A stretch of 54,188 nt of DNA from Bacillota bacterium. Its GTDB lineage: Bacteria; Bacillota; Clostridia; Peptostreptococcales; Acidaminobacteraceae. Numbering within the stretch: the stretch's first letter is position 1; each line of letters begins with the position of its first letter. The translations under genes were made by a program, and so were the position numbers. This document shows, in pieces, positions 35,615 through 44,466 of this stretch. The notes beneath the pieces were generated by a model, which searched no databases, was not told the DNA's origin, and saw only the letters and a list, made by a program, of their open reading frames with translations. The stretch spans positions 1 through 54,188 of the forward strand of contig JAUMXH010000013.1 in assembly GCA_030529225.1 (NCBI GenBank), in the 5' to 3' direction.

Positions 35615-37522
35615 CTAATCTTGGTCGCTGCCGTCAGCATTCTCCAAGATGATTAACTTTTCCACTTTTACGATACTCTCCTCGTCCGAGTCAAGTTCTC
35701 TTGTGCCGTAGAAGAATACTTTTTGCCATTCCTTGACGTCGGATAATTCTCCCTTTCTGCCTTTTTTATCCACAATCACAGCATTTTTGAGTGACAAATC
35801 GTAGGTAAATTCGCTGTTTGCGAGCGTGTTGTTGAGCGCCTCGACCACGATCATCTTGTCATCCTTGTCGATGGACTTCACATAGCCGGTCAGGCTGATC
35901 TTGCTTCCGTAGCTTCTTGCGTCGATTTGAATCAGGTCCTCGCCGTCAAAGGTGAGGTTGACATTGCTGTTTACCTTCAGGTCAAAGACTTGGTTTGCCG
36001 GCTTTCCGTTGATCAGAATCTTCACGTCCGATCCCACCGGGTAAGTGACTGTCTCGTCGGAACCGTAGAGAACCTCGATCGAGTTCTTGCTGTTTTTGTT
36101 CGCATCCCCTCGGAATACGCCGTTGATGACGCCCGACTTCACATTCGGGAAGACCTCGAGCTTGACGATCTTTCCGTACTCGCTGGTCAAAACGCCCTTG
36201 TTGCCGGTCTTCAGGTTCGCGAGAACCTCGCTCTTGCCGTTGTTGCGAATCTTCGAGCTCGCAGGAATCTTGAAGTTGCTCGTAAAGTCGTCATTCTTTA
36301 AGGTGATGGTATCATCCGACTTGTTGATCTCGGTAATCACGCCGGTAAAGATCTTCTTCTTTGAGGTCAGTTCGAGCGCGATTATCTTGTCGTTCTTGTA
36401 CTTGACTTCTATCATCTGTCCCGCACGGATGCTCGATCCCGGCACTTCTTTTTTATCCAAATAAACCTTGATGTCGCCGACAAACTCGAGCTCCTTGGTC
36501 GATTTTGCCTTCGGACTCTCCTTATAGGTCAGTTTTCTCTTGTTGTAATCCACCCTGTCGACCACCCCGAGCAGCTTGGTCTCTTCCGAGATTTTCTCCG
36601 CCCTTACCTCGGCAATCGCGTTCTTGTAGTAGACGACATCGGCAAACATGCCCTCTTTCAAATCGCCGATCGAAGCCTTTTCCTTGTTGATGGTAATCTT
36701 CACGTCCTCGGCGATGTTTCTGACTTTTTCCAGTTGCTTATCGACGAAGAGGAAGGTGATTTTTCTGTCTTCTTCATTCACCTTTTTGATTTCCGCCCTC
36801 AAAGTCTGGGTGTCGGCCTTTTTCTTGCTCTCCATGACGTTGATCGCCTCGCACATCAGCTTGCTGAACTCCGCTCTTGTAATCGAATCCTTCGGATTGA
36901 AGTTTCTGTTGTCATCGCCCGAAACGACCTTGTTTTCCACCAACAAAGAGACATACGGTCTGTACTTTTCGGTGATTTTCTCCGCGTCCTTCAAGCTTGC
37001 AAGGTCGGTAGCGAGTTTGGAATCGATCTTGCCGTTCAGCTCCTTGTTCAGAATCTGACCCAAGTAGAAGGCGATGTCCTCGCGGTTAATCGAGTTCTCG
37101 AGCTTGTCCTTGAAGCCGGGCTGGTCGATCATAAAGGTGTCGAGCTCGTGGATTTGCAACACGTCGGCATCCAAAAAGTAGGCGATCGCCTCACGCAAGC
37201 CCTTGTAGGTCGGGATGTCCCTCTTATCCATCGCGTTCTTGTACTCGTCCGCCAGTCTGGCCTCTTTTCTGTCGTCGACCACACCTTGATGTTTCAAGGT
37301 TCGATACATCATTAAGAGGGCGTTACACTTGGTCACCTTGTTGTTCGGCTTGAACTCGTTGTCCTCGTAGCCCTTGACGATGCCCATCTCCGCCACTTTC
37401 TCAATATACTGCTTGGCCCATTCCACCTCGTTGATGTCTTTAAATTCGACTTTTTTCTTGTCTGCGGCTATTGGCATTGCGATGAAACATAGCGCCAATA
37501 CGCCTGCGGTTAATTTTTTCAT
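35615..37522 (-). CDS. S-layer-homology domain surface protein
   Basis: A 635-residue secreted protein: signal peptide (residues 1-20), then SLH-type modules at about 24-80 (EWAKQYIEKVAEMGIVKGYEDNEFKPNNKVTK), about 90-150 (degenerate) and about 175-230 (VVSGDDNRNFNPKDSITRAEFSKLMCEAINV). SLH triplets anchor proteins to pyruvylated wall polymers. The remaining 400 residues are repeated beta-rich segments with KLLGVVDRVDYNKRKLT-like units, possibly a stalk. AAGGAG lies 6 nt before the ATG. It sits between the permuted binding protein and lysC with gaps of 49 and 14 bases. Confidence 0.85.
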   Translation of the reverse strand: MKKLTAGVLALCFIAMPIAADKKKVEFKDINEVEWAKQYIEKVAEMGIVKGYEDNEFKPNNKVTKCNALLMMYRTLKHQGVVDDRKEARLADEYKNAMDKRDIPTYKGLREAIAYFLDADVLQIHELDTFMIDQPGFKDKLENSINREDIAFYLGQILNKELNGKIDSKLATDLASLKDAEKITEKYRPYVSLLVENKVVSGDDNRNFNPKDSITRAEFSKLMCEAINVMESKKKADTQTLRAEIKKVNEEDRKITFLFVDKQLEKVRNIAEDVKITINKEKASIGDLKEGMFADVVYYKNAIAEVRAEKISEETKLLGVVDRVDYNKRKLTYKESPKAKSTKELEFVGDIKVYLDKKEVPGSSIRAGQMIEVKYKNDKIIALELTSKKKIFTGVITEINKSDDTITLKNDDFTSNFKIPASSKIRNNGKSEVLANLKTGNKGVLTSEYGKIVKLEVFPNVKSGVINGVFRGDANKNSKNSIEVLYGSDETVTYPVGSDVKILINGKPANQVFDLKVNSNVNLTFDGEDLIQIDARSYGSKISLTGYVKSIDKDDKMIVVEALNNTLANSEFTYDLSLKNAVIVDKKGRKGELSDVKEWQKVFFYGTRELDSDEESIVKVEKLIILENADGSDQD

Positions 37523-37571
37523 GCCGTTCTCCTTTTTCCTATTCTTATCTTTGTTGCTATCAAATCCGTCC

Positions 37572-39287
37572 TCAGTTGACGTTCAAGTTCATGTTTATGA
37601 CGATGTAAAAGACCGAAAAGTTGTTGTATGACAGATACTCCGGAGAATTTTTTCTCTGCGCCGAGTTTTCGCCGTCGAGCGGACAGATGTCCAGGTCGTG
37701 GTTGTCATACATCGCCAGTGCGGTATCCAAATCCTTCGCCATCCTATATTTTACTCCATCGTTGGCCACCTTGTCAAAATTCCAGTAATACTCGTTTCTC
37801 TCAAGGTCCAGGCCGAATCCCATGTCCCAAGAGGTGATTTTGTACGGCCCGTTGTAGAGCATGGTCTCCATCGATGTCGCGTAGTCCTCGCCGTGCCGGT
37901 CGATGAAGGCCTTGTTGATTGGATAAAAACAGGTGAAGCCCATCAAATCCAAAAAGTAGGGAACCGGTCTGTCCAGCGTCACCTGCAGGGTGTAGGCGTC
38001 GAGCGCCTGAATGCCGAGTTCCTCGGGCGGGAGCTCCCCGTCGATGACCGCGATCGCGTTCTTCACGCCGGCTGTCTCGAGCATGGTCGTGTACTCCGAC
38101 TTGGTCTCCGGGTTGGCGAGCCTGTGCCAGGAATCCACAAAGTCTTTGGCTGTCAAAAGTTCGCCGTTCGACCAGTAGCTCTCGCGCAGGTAGAAGGTGT
38201 AGGTCAGTCCGTCCTCCGATACGTTCCAAGCCTTTGCGATGCCGGGAACCGGGTTTCCGACCGTATCGAAGCTGAGCAGCCCCTCGTTGAGGTTGATCAG
38301 CAGGCTGATGGAACCCTGGTCCATGACCTTGTTGACATCGAGGACGGCTCCGTCGATTCCGCCGAGCACGTGGATGATCCTCTTGCCTCCGATCAGCTTG
38401 TCCGTGCTGACATATTTATAGTCGAATCCCGCGTTGTGCGGCGTTCTGGTAAGATTTTTGATATAGGGTCTGCAGAGGTACATGTCGCTGTCTCGGTAGA
38501 GGGGAATCAATGCCCCGTCCTCCAGCAAAATCTTCTCCGCTTCCTGCAAGTCCTTGATGCGCACCGCAGGGTCGATCTCGGTTTTGGCTTTTTTCAGAAG
38601 CGCCTCAAAGTCTTGGTTGTAGTAGCTTCCGGCGTTGTGTGCCGAGCCCTTGCTGAAGAGGTCCAAAAAGGCGAGGGGATCCACATAGTCCGGCAGCCAA
38701 CCCGCAAGGTCCATGTAGAACTTGCCCGAGTCGGTCAATTCCGACTTTTGCTCCAGGGTCTGTTGGTTCGCCGTCACGGTCAAACCGTCCAGGGTCGTCG
38801 ACAAATCCTCGTTGATCTTCGCGATCATCTTGCCGGCATCCTCTCCGTTGAAGGTCAGAATTTCGAGTTCCACCTCGTCGAATCCCAGTTCCTTCTTTGC
38901 CAGCTTCCACTCTTTCTTCGCCTCTTCCGGGTTGTAGGCCAGGAATCCGTTCGGGTACTTCTCGCGGAAATCCTTGCCCGCCTCGTCGACCGAAAATTCC
39001 TTCGGAACCAGGTAGTTGACCGGCACGGCCGAGTTGCTGACCGTCTTTGCGAGGGCCTCCTTGTCGATTGCCATCGCGATCGCCCTTCTCACATGCGGGT
39101 TTTTGAGGATCTCGGCCTTGGCCTTCTTGTCATCCTTGGCCTTGCTGCCCGCCTCTTTGTCCGCATCCCGCTCCTTCACCTTGTCGCTTGGCTCACCGTC
39201 TTTTGCCTTGTCCTCACCGCTTGAGCCGCAAGCGGCGAGGGAGAGCACGATGAGAATCGATAGGAGCATCGATAAGCCTTTTTTCAT
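37572..39287 (-). CDS. Circularly permuted oligopeptide-binding lipoprotein (SBP_bac_5/OppA family)
   Basis: 571 residues. Signal and lipobox LAAC (Cys20) are followed by a Lys/Asp/Glu-rich linker (21-57). Residues 59-294 then match the C-terminal half of OppA-type proteins: NPHVRRAIAMAIDKEAL, usually mid-protein, through WLPDYVDPLAFLDLF and the normal family ending PYIKNLTRTPHNAGFDYKY. Residues 299-571 match the N-terminal half: INLNEGLLSFDTVGNPVPGI, LTYTFYLRESYWSNGE, YNGPYKITSW, ending in FYIVINMNLNVN just where the chain would normally run on into KNPHVRRA. Both halves are complete, so this is a circular permutation rather than a truncation. No permease or ATPase genes are adjacent. GGGAGG is 9 nt before the ATG. 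Confidence 0.85.
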   Translation of the reverse strand: MKKGLSMLLSILIVLSLAACGSSGEDKAKDGEPSDKVKERDADKEAGSKAKDDKKAKAEILKNPHVRRAIAMAIDKEALAKTVSNSAVPVNYLVPKEFSVDEAGKDFREKYPNGFLAYNPEEAKKEWKLAKKELGFDEVELEILTFNGEDAGKMIAKINEDLSTTLDGLTVTANQQTLEQKSELTDSGKFYMDLAGWLPDYVDPLAFLDLFSKGSAHNAGSYYNQDFEALLKKAKTEIDPAVRIKDLQEAEKILLEDGALIPLYRDSDMYLCRPYIKNLTRTPHNAGFDYKYVSTDKLIGGKRIIHVLGGIDGAVLDVNKVMDQGSISLLINLNEGLLSFDTVGNPVPGIAKAWNVSEDGLTYTFYLRESYWSNGELLTAKDFVDSWHRLANPETKSEYTTMLETAGVKNAIAVIDGELPPEELGIQALDAYTLQVTLDRPVPYFLDLMGFTCFYPINKAFIDRHGEDYATSMETMLYNGPYKITSWDMGFGLDLERNEYYWNFDKVANDGVKYRMAKDLDTALAMYDNHDLDICPLDGENSAQRKNSPEYLSYNNFSVFYIVINMNLNVN

Positions 39288-39352
39288 AGAGCATCCTCCC
39301 TATTGTCAGAAAAATCTTGTTATTTTCTTATTTTTCCCCTCTATCTTACCAC

Positions 39353-39372
39353 AAAAAGGGGCAGAATGCCCC
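39353..39372 (-). terminator. Terminator of the flavin reductase-apbE operon
   Basis: On the - strand GGGGCA, loop TTC, TGCCCC (39358-39372), followed by five T (39353-39357). Confidence 0.85.
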
Positions 39373-39380
39373 ATAAATTT

Positions 39381-40289
39381 CTAATATGTAATACTCGTGA
39401 ATAGCTCGCCGGCCCGGTCGATCAGAATCACATCCACCCCGTCCCGTCGCCTCGCTTCAAAGAGGGCTTCCTCTATCCCCAAAAAGATCAGCGAGGTGCT
39501 CAAACTCTCGGCTTGCAACGAGGAGTCCGCGATCACGGAAACACTTGCAATTTGCGTCTCAATCGGACGCCCGCTTCTCGCATCCAAGATGTGGGGGTAG
39601 CGCACGCCGTCAAGCTCCAGGAACCTTTCGTAGACGCCCGAAGTCACGATGCTCTTATTGCGGATTTGAACCGCGGTTTTGAGCCCTCCCTTGTGGAAGG
39701 GGTCCGCGATGCCGATGGTCCAAAAGGCGTAGTCACTGTTTTTGGAGCCTCCGATCGTGTGGATGTTCCTGCCCAGGTCGATCAATCCGTTTTGTACCCC
39801 TTGCTCTTTCCAGTATTCTCTGATTTTATCCGCAAAGTAGCCCTTCGCCAGCGCGCCCAGGTCAATCTTCATGCCTTTTTTTCGCAAAAAGACCTCACAA
39901 TTCCCCTCGTCCAGCTCGATGTCATTCGGGTCGAGCAGGGGCAGGCAGGCCTCTATTTCAGCGGGGCTTGGAAGTCTCGCGTCCGGAAATCCGATCCTCC
40001 AGAGCTCGGTTAGGGGACCGATCGCAATGTTCAGGCGGAGCTCACTTTCCAGGCTCTCCCGCTTGCCGATTTGAATCAGCTCAAAGAGATCCGCATCCAC
40101 CTTAAGCGGCCGGATTCCGGCACTTCGGTTGAGGGCTCCGAGCATCGCATCCTCGCGGTTTGCCGAAAACACCCTCTCATAGCGCCGGAGCATCATTTCG
40201 GTGCATGCGAAAACGCTATCATGGGTATGATAGCGTTCCGTTGTCAGGCTGATATCCGTGCCCATCAAAGAAAAGGATTTGGTGATCAT
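39381..40289 (-). CDS. apbE: ApbE, FAD:protein FMN transferase
   Basis: A 302-residue enzyme that covalently attaches FMN, taken from FAD, to a threonine or serine of a partner protein. Family features: MGTDISLT near the start, IDLGALAKGYFADKI, LIDLGRNIHTIGG and YPHILDARSGRPIE, with the C-terminal metal segment AESLSTSLIFLG (a glutamate where aspartate is more usual). There is no signal peptide, so it acts in the cytosol. Its ATG overlaps the stop codon of the upstream flavin reductase by 4 bases, and that protein carries the expected FMN acceptor motif, so enzyme and substrate are made together. Confidence 0.92.
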   Translation of the reverse strand: MITKSFSLMGTDISLTTERYHTHDSVFACTEMMLRRYERVFSANREDAMLGALNRSAGIRPLKVDADLFELIQIGKRESLESELRLNIAIGPLTELWRIGFPDARLPSPAEIEACLPLLDPNDIELDEGNCEVFLRKKGMKIDLGALAKGYFADKIREYWKEQGVQNGLIDLGRNIHTIGGSKNSDYAFWTIGIADPFHKGGLKTAVQIRNKSIVTSGVYERFLELDGVRYPHILDARSGRPIETQIASVSVIADSSLQAESLSTSLIFLGIEEALFEARRRDGVDVILIDRAGELFTSITY

Positions 40290-42712
40290 TTTTGATGAGC
40301 CGCGTTGTATCCCGCGATTCTGCCGAAGGTGAAGATGTCGGCCAGCGCGTTTCCGCCCAGGCGGTTTGCCCCGTGGATTCCGCCGGTGACCTCGCCCGCC
40401 GCATAGAGGCCGGCAATCGGGTTTCCGTCCTTGTCCAGGACTCGCGCATTCTCATCGATTCTCAATCCGCCCATCGTATGGTGAACGGCCGGTCTTCTCG
40501 GTGTCGCATAGAACGGCGGCTGCTCCACCTTCAGTTCAAAGGCGCCCTTGTTGAATTCAGGGTCAAAGCCCGCATCCACATACGAGTTGTAGTTTTCCAC
40601 CGTTTCGGTCAAAACCTTAGGGTCCATGCCGATTTGCAGGGCGAGATCTTCCAAGGTGTAGCCTCGGAAGAGGACGCCGTTTCGGATCTCTTTCTCAATC
40701 TTCTCCTGGTTGGTGTTCATCGCAGTCAATTTGATCTTGTCATCCGCAATCAGGTAGAAGAGCCCGCCGTTGTCGATGGCTGCCTGCGATAATTGGTCGC
40801 GGCTTCCGAATTCGTCGACGAAGCGCCTTCCTTCGGTGTTGACCATCACAAAGTTTGCAGGCGGTACCTGAAGCCCTGTAAAGAGCGCGCCGGTGTCCGG
40901 ATCGCAGGTCGGGAGCATCTGAATCATGCCCATGTCCACCAAGTCCGCACCCGCCTCTTTTCCGAGCAGGATGCCGTCGCCGGTGATCGCGGTAGAGTTT
41001 GAAGTTGCGATGTCGTCGGCAATCTCGGTCCAGTAGGTGTTGTATTCCTGCAACATCTTGGTGTTCGCGCCGAATCCGCCCGAAGCGATCACGACCGCGT
41101 CCGCCTTAATGGTGACCTTGTTGCCGGTGTAGCCGGTCGCGAGAACCCCGCAGACCTTGCCGTTCTCCATCATCAGCTGATCCACCTTGGTATCGGTCAT
41201 GATTCTGCCGCCGTGCTTCTCAATGAAGGTAGAGAGGGCCGAAATATAAGCGAATCCCTTGTTTTTAAGCGGCTTGTGCCCCCGTCTCCAGTTGGCTCCG
41301 ACAGGCATCTGTATGGTCTCCTTGTCGAACTCCACCCCTATGCTCTCGAGCCACTCGATGGACTCAAGAACGTTGTCGGTCAGCTGTTTTACCAACTTGT
41401 AATTTCCATAGACCTTGTTTCCTTTTAAGTCGGTACGCTTTCCGCCGAGGTAGGTTTGGATTCTGTGCCATAAAACCGAGTCGAAGAGGTATTGATCCTT
41501 GCCCTCGACCTCGTCAAAGTACTTGCGGATTTCCGCTTGTAAGAGCCTGAAATCGTCCAGGTATTCCGCGTCGATCTCCGACTCGTCCATGTCCAGGATT
41601 TCTTTCAGTTTGATGTCCTCACCAGGTAGGGCTGAGAACGCATTTTGCCAAGACGGGTGCGCCGCGTTCATCGGGCCTCCGGTCCTGACCGTGTTTCCGC
41701 CGATTGCAGGGAACTTCTCGAGGACGATGACCTCCTTGCCCTCTTGAATCGCCCTTGCCGCAGCCGTGAGCCCGGCGCCGCCGCTGCCGATGATGACTAC
41801 ATCGACCCTGTCGGCCACATCCGGCTCCTTTTTAATGAGCGGCTTCGGTCTGGCTCGGAGCACCCTGAGGTTGGCGCCCGCTTCCTTACTGAGCTGAGCG
41901 ACCGCATCGATGATGCCCTGAGAGGTGACCGTAGCGCCCGCCACCGCGTCGACGTTCAGCGTCTGGCCCGAAACAATGAGGTTTGGCAGCCTCACGAAGG
42001 CCGGGTCGCTGATGCCCAAAGACTCGTCCGACGAGTCCACGCTGATTTCTTCAATTCTGTGTTCCGAAAACTTGACGTTGACCGGAATTCTGCCGTTGTA
42101 GCCCTCGGCTATCGTCCTGTAGTCTCCCGGTTTGAATTGCAGTTCCACCTGCGCGTAGTCGACCTTTCTTCCGTTCTGCAGGTCGATGAAGTCCAAAAAG
42201 GCATCGAACCTGGTATCCAGGAAGTTGACGGTCGCTTTGTCGATCAAGGTTCCGTTCTTGCTGAATTTTTCAGGCGCGTTTCCGATCAGGATCTCCGGAC
42301 CCGGCACGATCTTCGCGTACACGTCCGGCGCGCCCAAAATTTGTCGTAAGTTGCTTTGCGCCCGCGAGGTGCCGAGCATCCCGAGGGATGCCCCCACAAT
42401 CATCACAGGTTTGTTGATAAACGGATACGTAGCGCTCGAAAGCCACTCGATCACGCTCTTTAAGGCAGCCGGCACACTGCTGTCATACTCGGGAGTCGCG
42501 ATGACGACCCCGTCGGCCTCCTCCACCTTCCTGGAAAACTCCAGAACCACTTCGGGAGGGTTCTTGACATAGTCGTTGTTGTATAGGGGGATGTCCTTGA
42601 TTTCCAAGGCTTCAAAGTCCACCCTGTCCGAAAAAGTCTTTTTCATAAACTCGATGAGCAAGCGGTTATAGGAAAAAGATGCGTTATTGCCAATAATTCC
42701 AACAATCTTCAT
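40286..42712 (-). CDS. Three-domain cytosolic flavin reductase (FMN_red, FMN_bind, FAD_binding_2)
   Basis: 808 residues from the ATG at 42712 (AGAGG upstream); an in-frame ATG 30 bases earlier is less likely. Residues 1-185 are an NAD(P)H-dependent FMN reductase (GIIGNNASFSYNRLL, ATPEYDSSVPAALKSVIEWLS). About 195-283 is an FMN_bind domain with acceptor motif DAVAGATVTS, Thr261 being the likely FMN-linked residue. About 300-808 is a fumarate-reductase-type flavoprotein (VVIIGSGGAGLTAAARA, HTMGGLRID, GGIHGANRLGGNALADIFTFGR). The layout matches soluble NADH-dependent reductases of fumarate, urocanate or (hydroxy)cinnamate type; the substrate is not determined. No signal peptide. Coupled to apbE. 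Confidence 0.88.
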   Translation of the reverse strand: MKIVGIIGNNASFSYNRLLIEFMKKTFSDRVDFEALEIKDIPLYNNDYVKNPPEVVLEFSRKVEEADGVVIATPEYDSSVPAALKSVIEWLSSATYPFINKPVMIVGASLGMLGTSRAQSNLRQILGAPDVYAKIVPGPEILIGNAPEKFSKNGTLIDKATVNFLDTRFDAFLDFIDLQNGRKVDYAQVELQFKPGDYRTIAEGYNGRIPVNVKFSEHRIEEISVDSSDESLGISDPAFVRLPNLIVSGQTLNVDAVAGATVTSQGIIDAVAQLSKEAGANLRVLRARPKPLIKKEPDVADRVDVVIIGSGGAGLTAAARAIQEGKEVIVLEKFPAIGGNTVRTGGPMNAAHPSWQNAFSALPGEDIKLKEILDMDESEIDAEYLDDFRLLQAEIRKYFDEVEGKDQYLFDSVLWHRIQTYLGGKRTDLKGNKVYGNYKLVKQLTDNVLESIEWLESIGVEFDKETIQMPVGANWRRGHKPLKNKGFAYISALSTFIEKHGGRIMTDTKVDQLMMENGKVCGVLATGYTGNKVTIKADAVVIASGGFGANTKMLQEYNTYWTEIADDIATSNSTAITGDGILLGKEAGADLVDMGMIQMLPTCDPDTGALFTGLQVPPANFVMVNTEGRRFVDEFGSRDQLSQAAIDNGGLFYLIADDKIKLTAMNTNQEKIEKEIRNGVLFRGYTLEDLALQIGMDPKVLTETVENYNSYVDAGFDPEFNKGAFELKVEQPPFYATPRRPAVHHTMGGLRIDENARVLDKDGNPIAGLYAAGEVTGGIHGANRLGGNALADIFTFGRIAGYNAAHQK

Positions 42713-42793
42713 AATATACCTCTTCACTTTCATACGACTCAAAACTCTTTGCTACAATCTATTGAACGATTAAACGATGAAACCGACAGCCTT

Positions 42794-42826
42794 ACAAAAT
42801 GAGGCGCGCCTGCCGGGCAGACGCGC
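42794..42826 (-). terminator. Terminator of the ccdA-tlpA operon
   Basis: An 11-bp GC-rich stem (42804-42814 with 42816-42826, one G-U) is followed on the - strand by CTCATTTTGT. It lies 14 bases after the TlpA-like stop codon. Confidence 0.7.
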
Positions 42827-42839
42827 ACTGCGCGAAGGA

Positions 42840-43574
42840 TTATTGCTGCTCTTCTTCGAAGAGGGCCTTCACGTTTTCCTCATAAGTTTCTTTGGTTTGC
42901 ATACCGACCGCGTGCTTCTTAATCGCGCCGTCCTTGCCGATAAAGATGTTGACCGGGATGCCTCGGACGCCGTATTGGAACGCGACATCACTCTTCTCGT
43001 CCCGTAGGACAGGGAAGGTGAGGAGGTAGTCCGAAATCAGCGCTTCCACGTTCTCCGGGTTGTCGCCGCTTCCCAAGTTGACCGCCAATACCTTCAAGCC
43101 CTTGTCTTTATACTCTTTATAGACTTCTTCCAGCTCCGGCATCTCCATTCTGCACGGTCCGCACCAAGAGGCGAAGAAGGTCAGAACGATCGGGTCTTTG
43201 CCCAGGTGGTCCGACAATTTATAGGTCTTGTCCTCGTTGAAGGCGGTCAATTCAAAGTCGAATGGCTTGTTGCCTTCAAATACGCCCTCTTCGAGTGCAT
43301 CCAGGTTAGCCGCCGGCTCGCTTGAAGCGTCCGCCTCGTCCGTTTTCTCGGTTTTTTCACCCTCAGGAGCGTTCTCGGCGTCCTCTTTCTTTTCGCCTTC
43401 CTTCTCCTCTTTCATTTCCTTATCTTTTGCTTCGTCTTTGCTCTCTTCGGTCTTCTGTTCCTGCTCGGCTCCCTTAGCGTTGTCCTTGCTCGCCTCGGCT
43501 TCTTTGTTCGCGCCGCAGGCGCCCAGTACAGGCAATAGAAGTGCCAAAAATGCTGCTAAAATTAGTTTTTTCAT
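42840..43574 (-). CDS. TlpA-like thioredoxin-fold lipoprotein
   Basis: A 244-residue lipoprotein (lipobox LGAC, Cys20), then a 70-residue Lys/Glu linker, then a thioredoxin fold with active site ASWCGPCRMEMPELE at about residue 137 and the cis-proline loop GVRGIPVNIFIG. It should work outside the membrane as a thiol reductant or peroxide/methionine-sulfoxide pathway donor, receiving electrons from the CcdA protein encoded 35 bases upstream. No cytochrome c maturation genes are nearby. Confidence 0.9.
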   Translation of the reverse strand: MKKLILAAFLALLLPVLGACGANKEAEASKDNAKGAEQEQKTEESKDEAKDKEMKEEKEGEKKEDAENAPEGEKTEKTDEADASSEPAANLDALEEGVFEGNKPFDFELTAFNEDKTYKLSDHLGKDPIVLTFFASWCGPCRMEMPELEEVYKEYKDKGLKVLAVNLGSGDNPENVEALISDYLLTFPVLRDEKSDVAFQYGVRGIPVNIFIGKDGAIKKHAVGMQTKETYEENVKALFEEEQQ

Positions 43575-43609
43575 GGTTGTTTCCTCCGTTTTTATTCCTT
43601 TGCATTATA

Positions 43610-44293
43610 TCACGAAAACGCTGATGTGAGTATGCTTAATTTGTTGAACCACATCAAGAGACCCAGGCCTATCATCATCACGGCTGTGACGACTTTCAGG
43701 ACTTTGAACCCTTTGTCGGACTTGTCCACAATCTTCATGATCGGTTCTACCAGGAAGGTAGTGATCAGGAAGGGGATGCTGAATCCGATCGAGTAGATGA
43801 TCAGGTAAAAGAACCCGATGTAAAGGTCTTTTGAACTCGCTACCAGAGCCATGACAGAGGCCAGCACCGGCCCGATGCACGGCGACCATCCAAAGCTGAA
43901 GGCCATTCCGAGTAGGAAGGCTGAGCCCGTTTTTCCGCTCTTTCCTTTGAATCGAAAGCCCACGTTCTTATTTAAGAAGTTGGGGCTGATCAGACCCAGT
44001 TGGAAAATTCCGAAAAAGATGATCAGTACGGCCGCGACCTTGAGTAAGACTCCGCTGTTTACGTTCAAGAATCTTCCCAACTGTGTCGCCGTTGCTCCAA
44101 GCAGGGAATAAACGAGCATGAGTCCCAATAAAAAGGCGATCGAATTGATCAGAAGGCGTTTTTTATTGGTCTTGCCCTCGTGATCCAAGTCTCCCGCCAG
44201 GAATCCCACATACATAGGAATCAATGGAATGATACAAGGGGATAAAAATGAAATAAATCCCGCTGTAAACACTCCAAAAATAGGTAAAGTCAT
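43610..44293 (-). CDS. ccdA: CcdA, membrane thiol-electron carrier
   Basis: A 227-residue six-helix protein of the CcdA/DsbD family that passes electrons from cytosolic thioredoxin across the membrane. The two redox cysteines are visible in FLSPCIIPLIPMYVGF (helix 1) and GWSPCIGPVLASVM (helix 4). GGGAGG precedes the ATG. It forms a two-gene operon with the TlpA-like lipoprotein, the probable electron acceptor. Confidence 0.93.
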   Translation of the reverse strand: MTLPIFGVFTAGFISFLSPCIIPLIPMYVGFLAGDLDHEGKTNKKRLLINSIAFLLGLMLVYSLLGATATQLGRFLNVNSGVLLKVAAVLIIFFGIFQLGLISPNFLNKNVGFRFKGKSGKTGSAFLLGMAFSFGWSPCIGPVLASVMALVASSKDLYIGFFYLIIYSIGFSIPFLITTFLVEPIMKIVDKSDKGFKVLKVVTAVMMIGLGLLMWFNKLSILTSAFS

Positions 44294-44401
44294 ATTCTTA
44301 TTCCTCCCTCTTTCTGTCTATGAAAATCAAATGCAATTCACTTATACCCTCATAGAAAGCGCCTCGAAACAAAAAATATGTGTAAAGACTGTGAAATATT
44401 A

Positions 44402-44430
44402 TTGAATATTCCCGAAATTAAGAGTAGGAT
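44402..44430 (+). promoter_or_regulatory. Promoter of the DUF2179-DUF4364 unit
   Basis: TTGAAT (44402-44407), 17-bp spacer, TAGGAT (44425-44430), 36 bases before the start codon. Confidence 0.5.
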
Positions 44431-44466
44431 ATGCGTAATAGTTGTCAAAATTGAGGGAGAGAATTT

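Noticed and set aside
37572..39287. Truncated or frameshifted binding-protein gene
   Set aside because: The frame is open from lipobox to stop, both halves are complete with family motifs, and the order is reversed. Frameshift or truncation cannot produce this; misassembly remains to be excluded.
42750..42780. A + strand promoter (TGCTACAAT) before a 76-codon frame at 42777
   Set aside because: The frame is mostly antisense to the TlpA-like gene and has no ribosome site, so the -10 match is probably chance.
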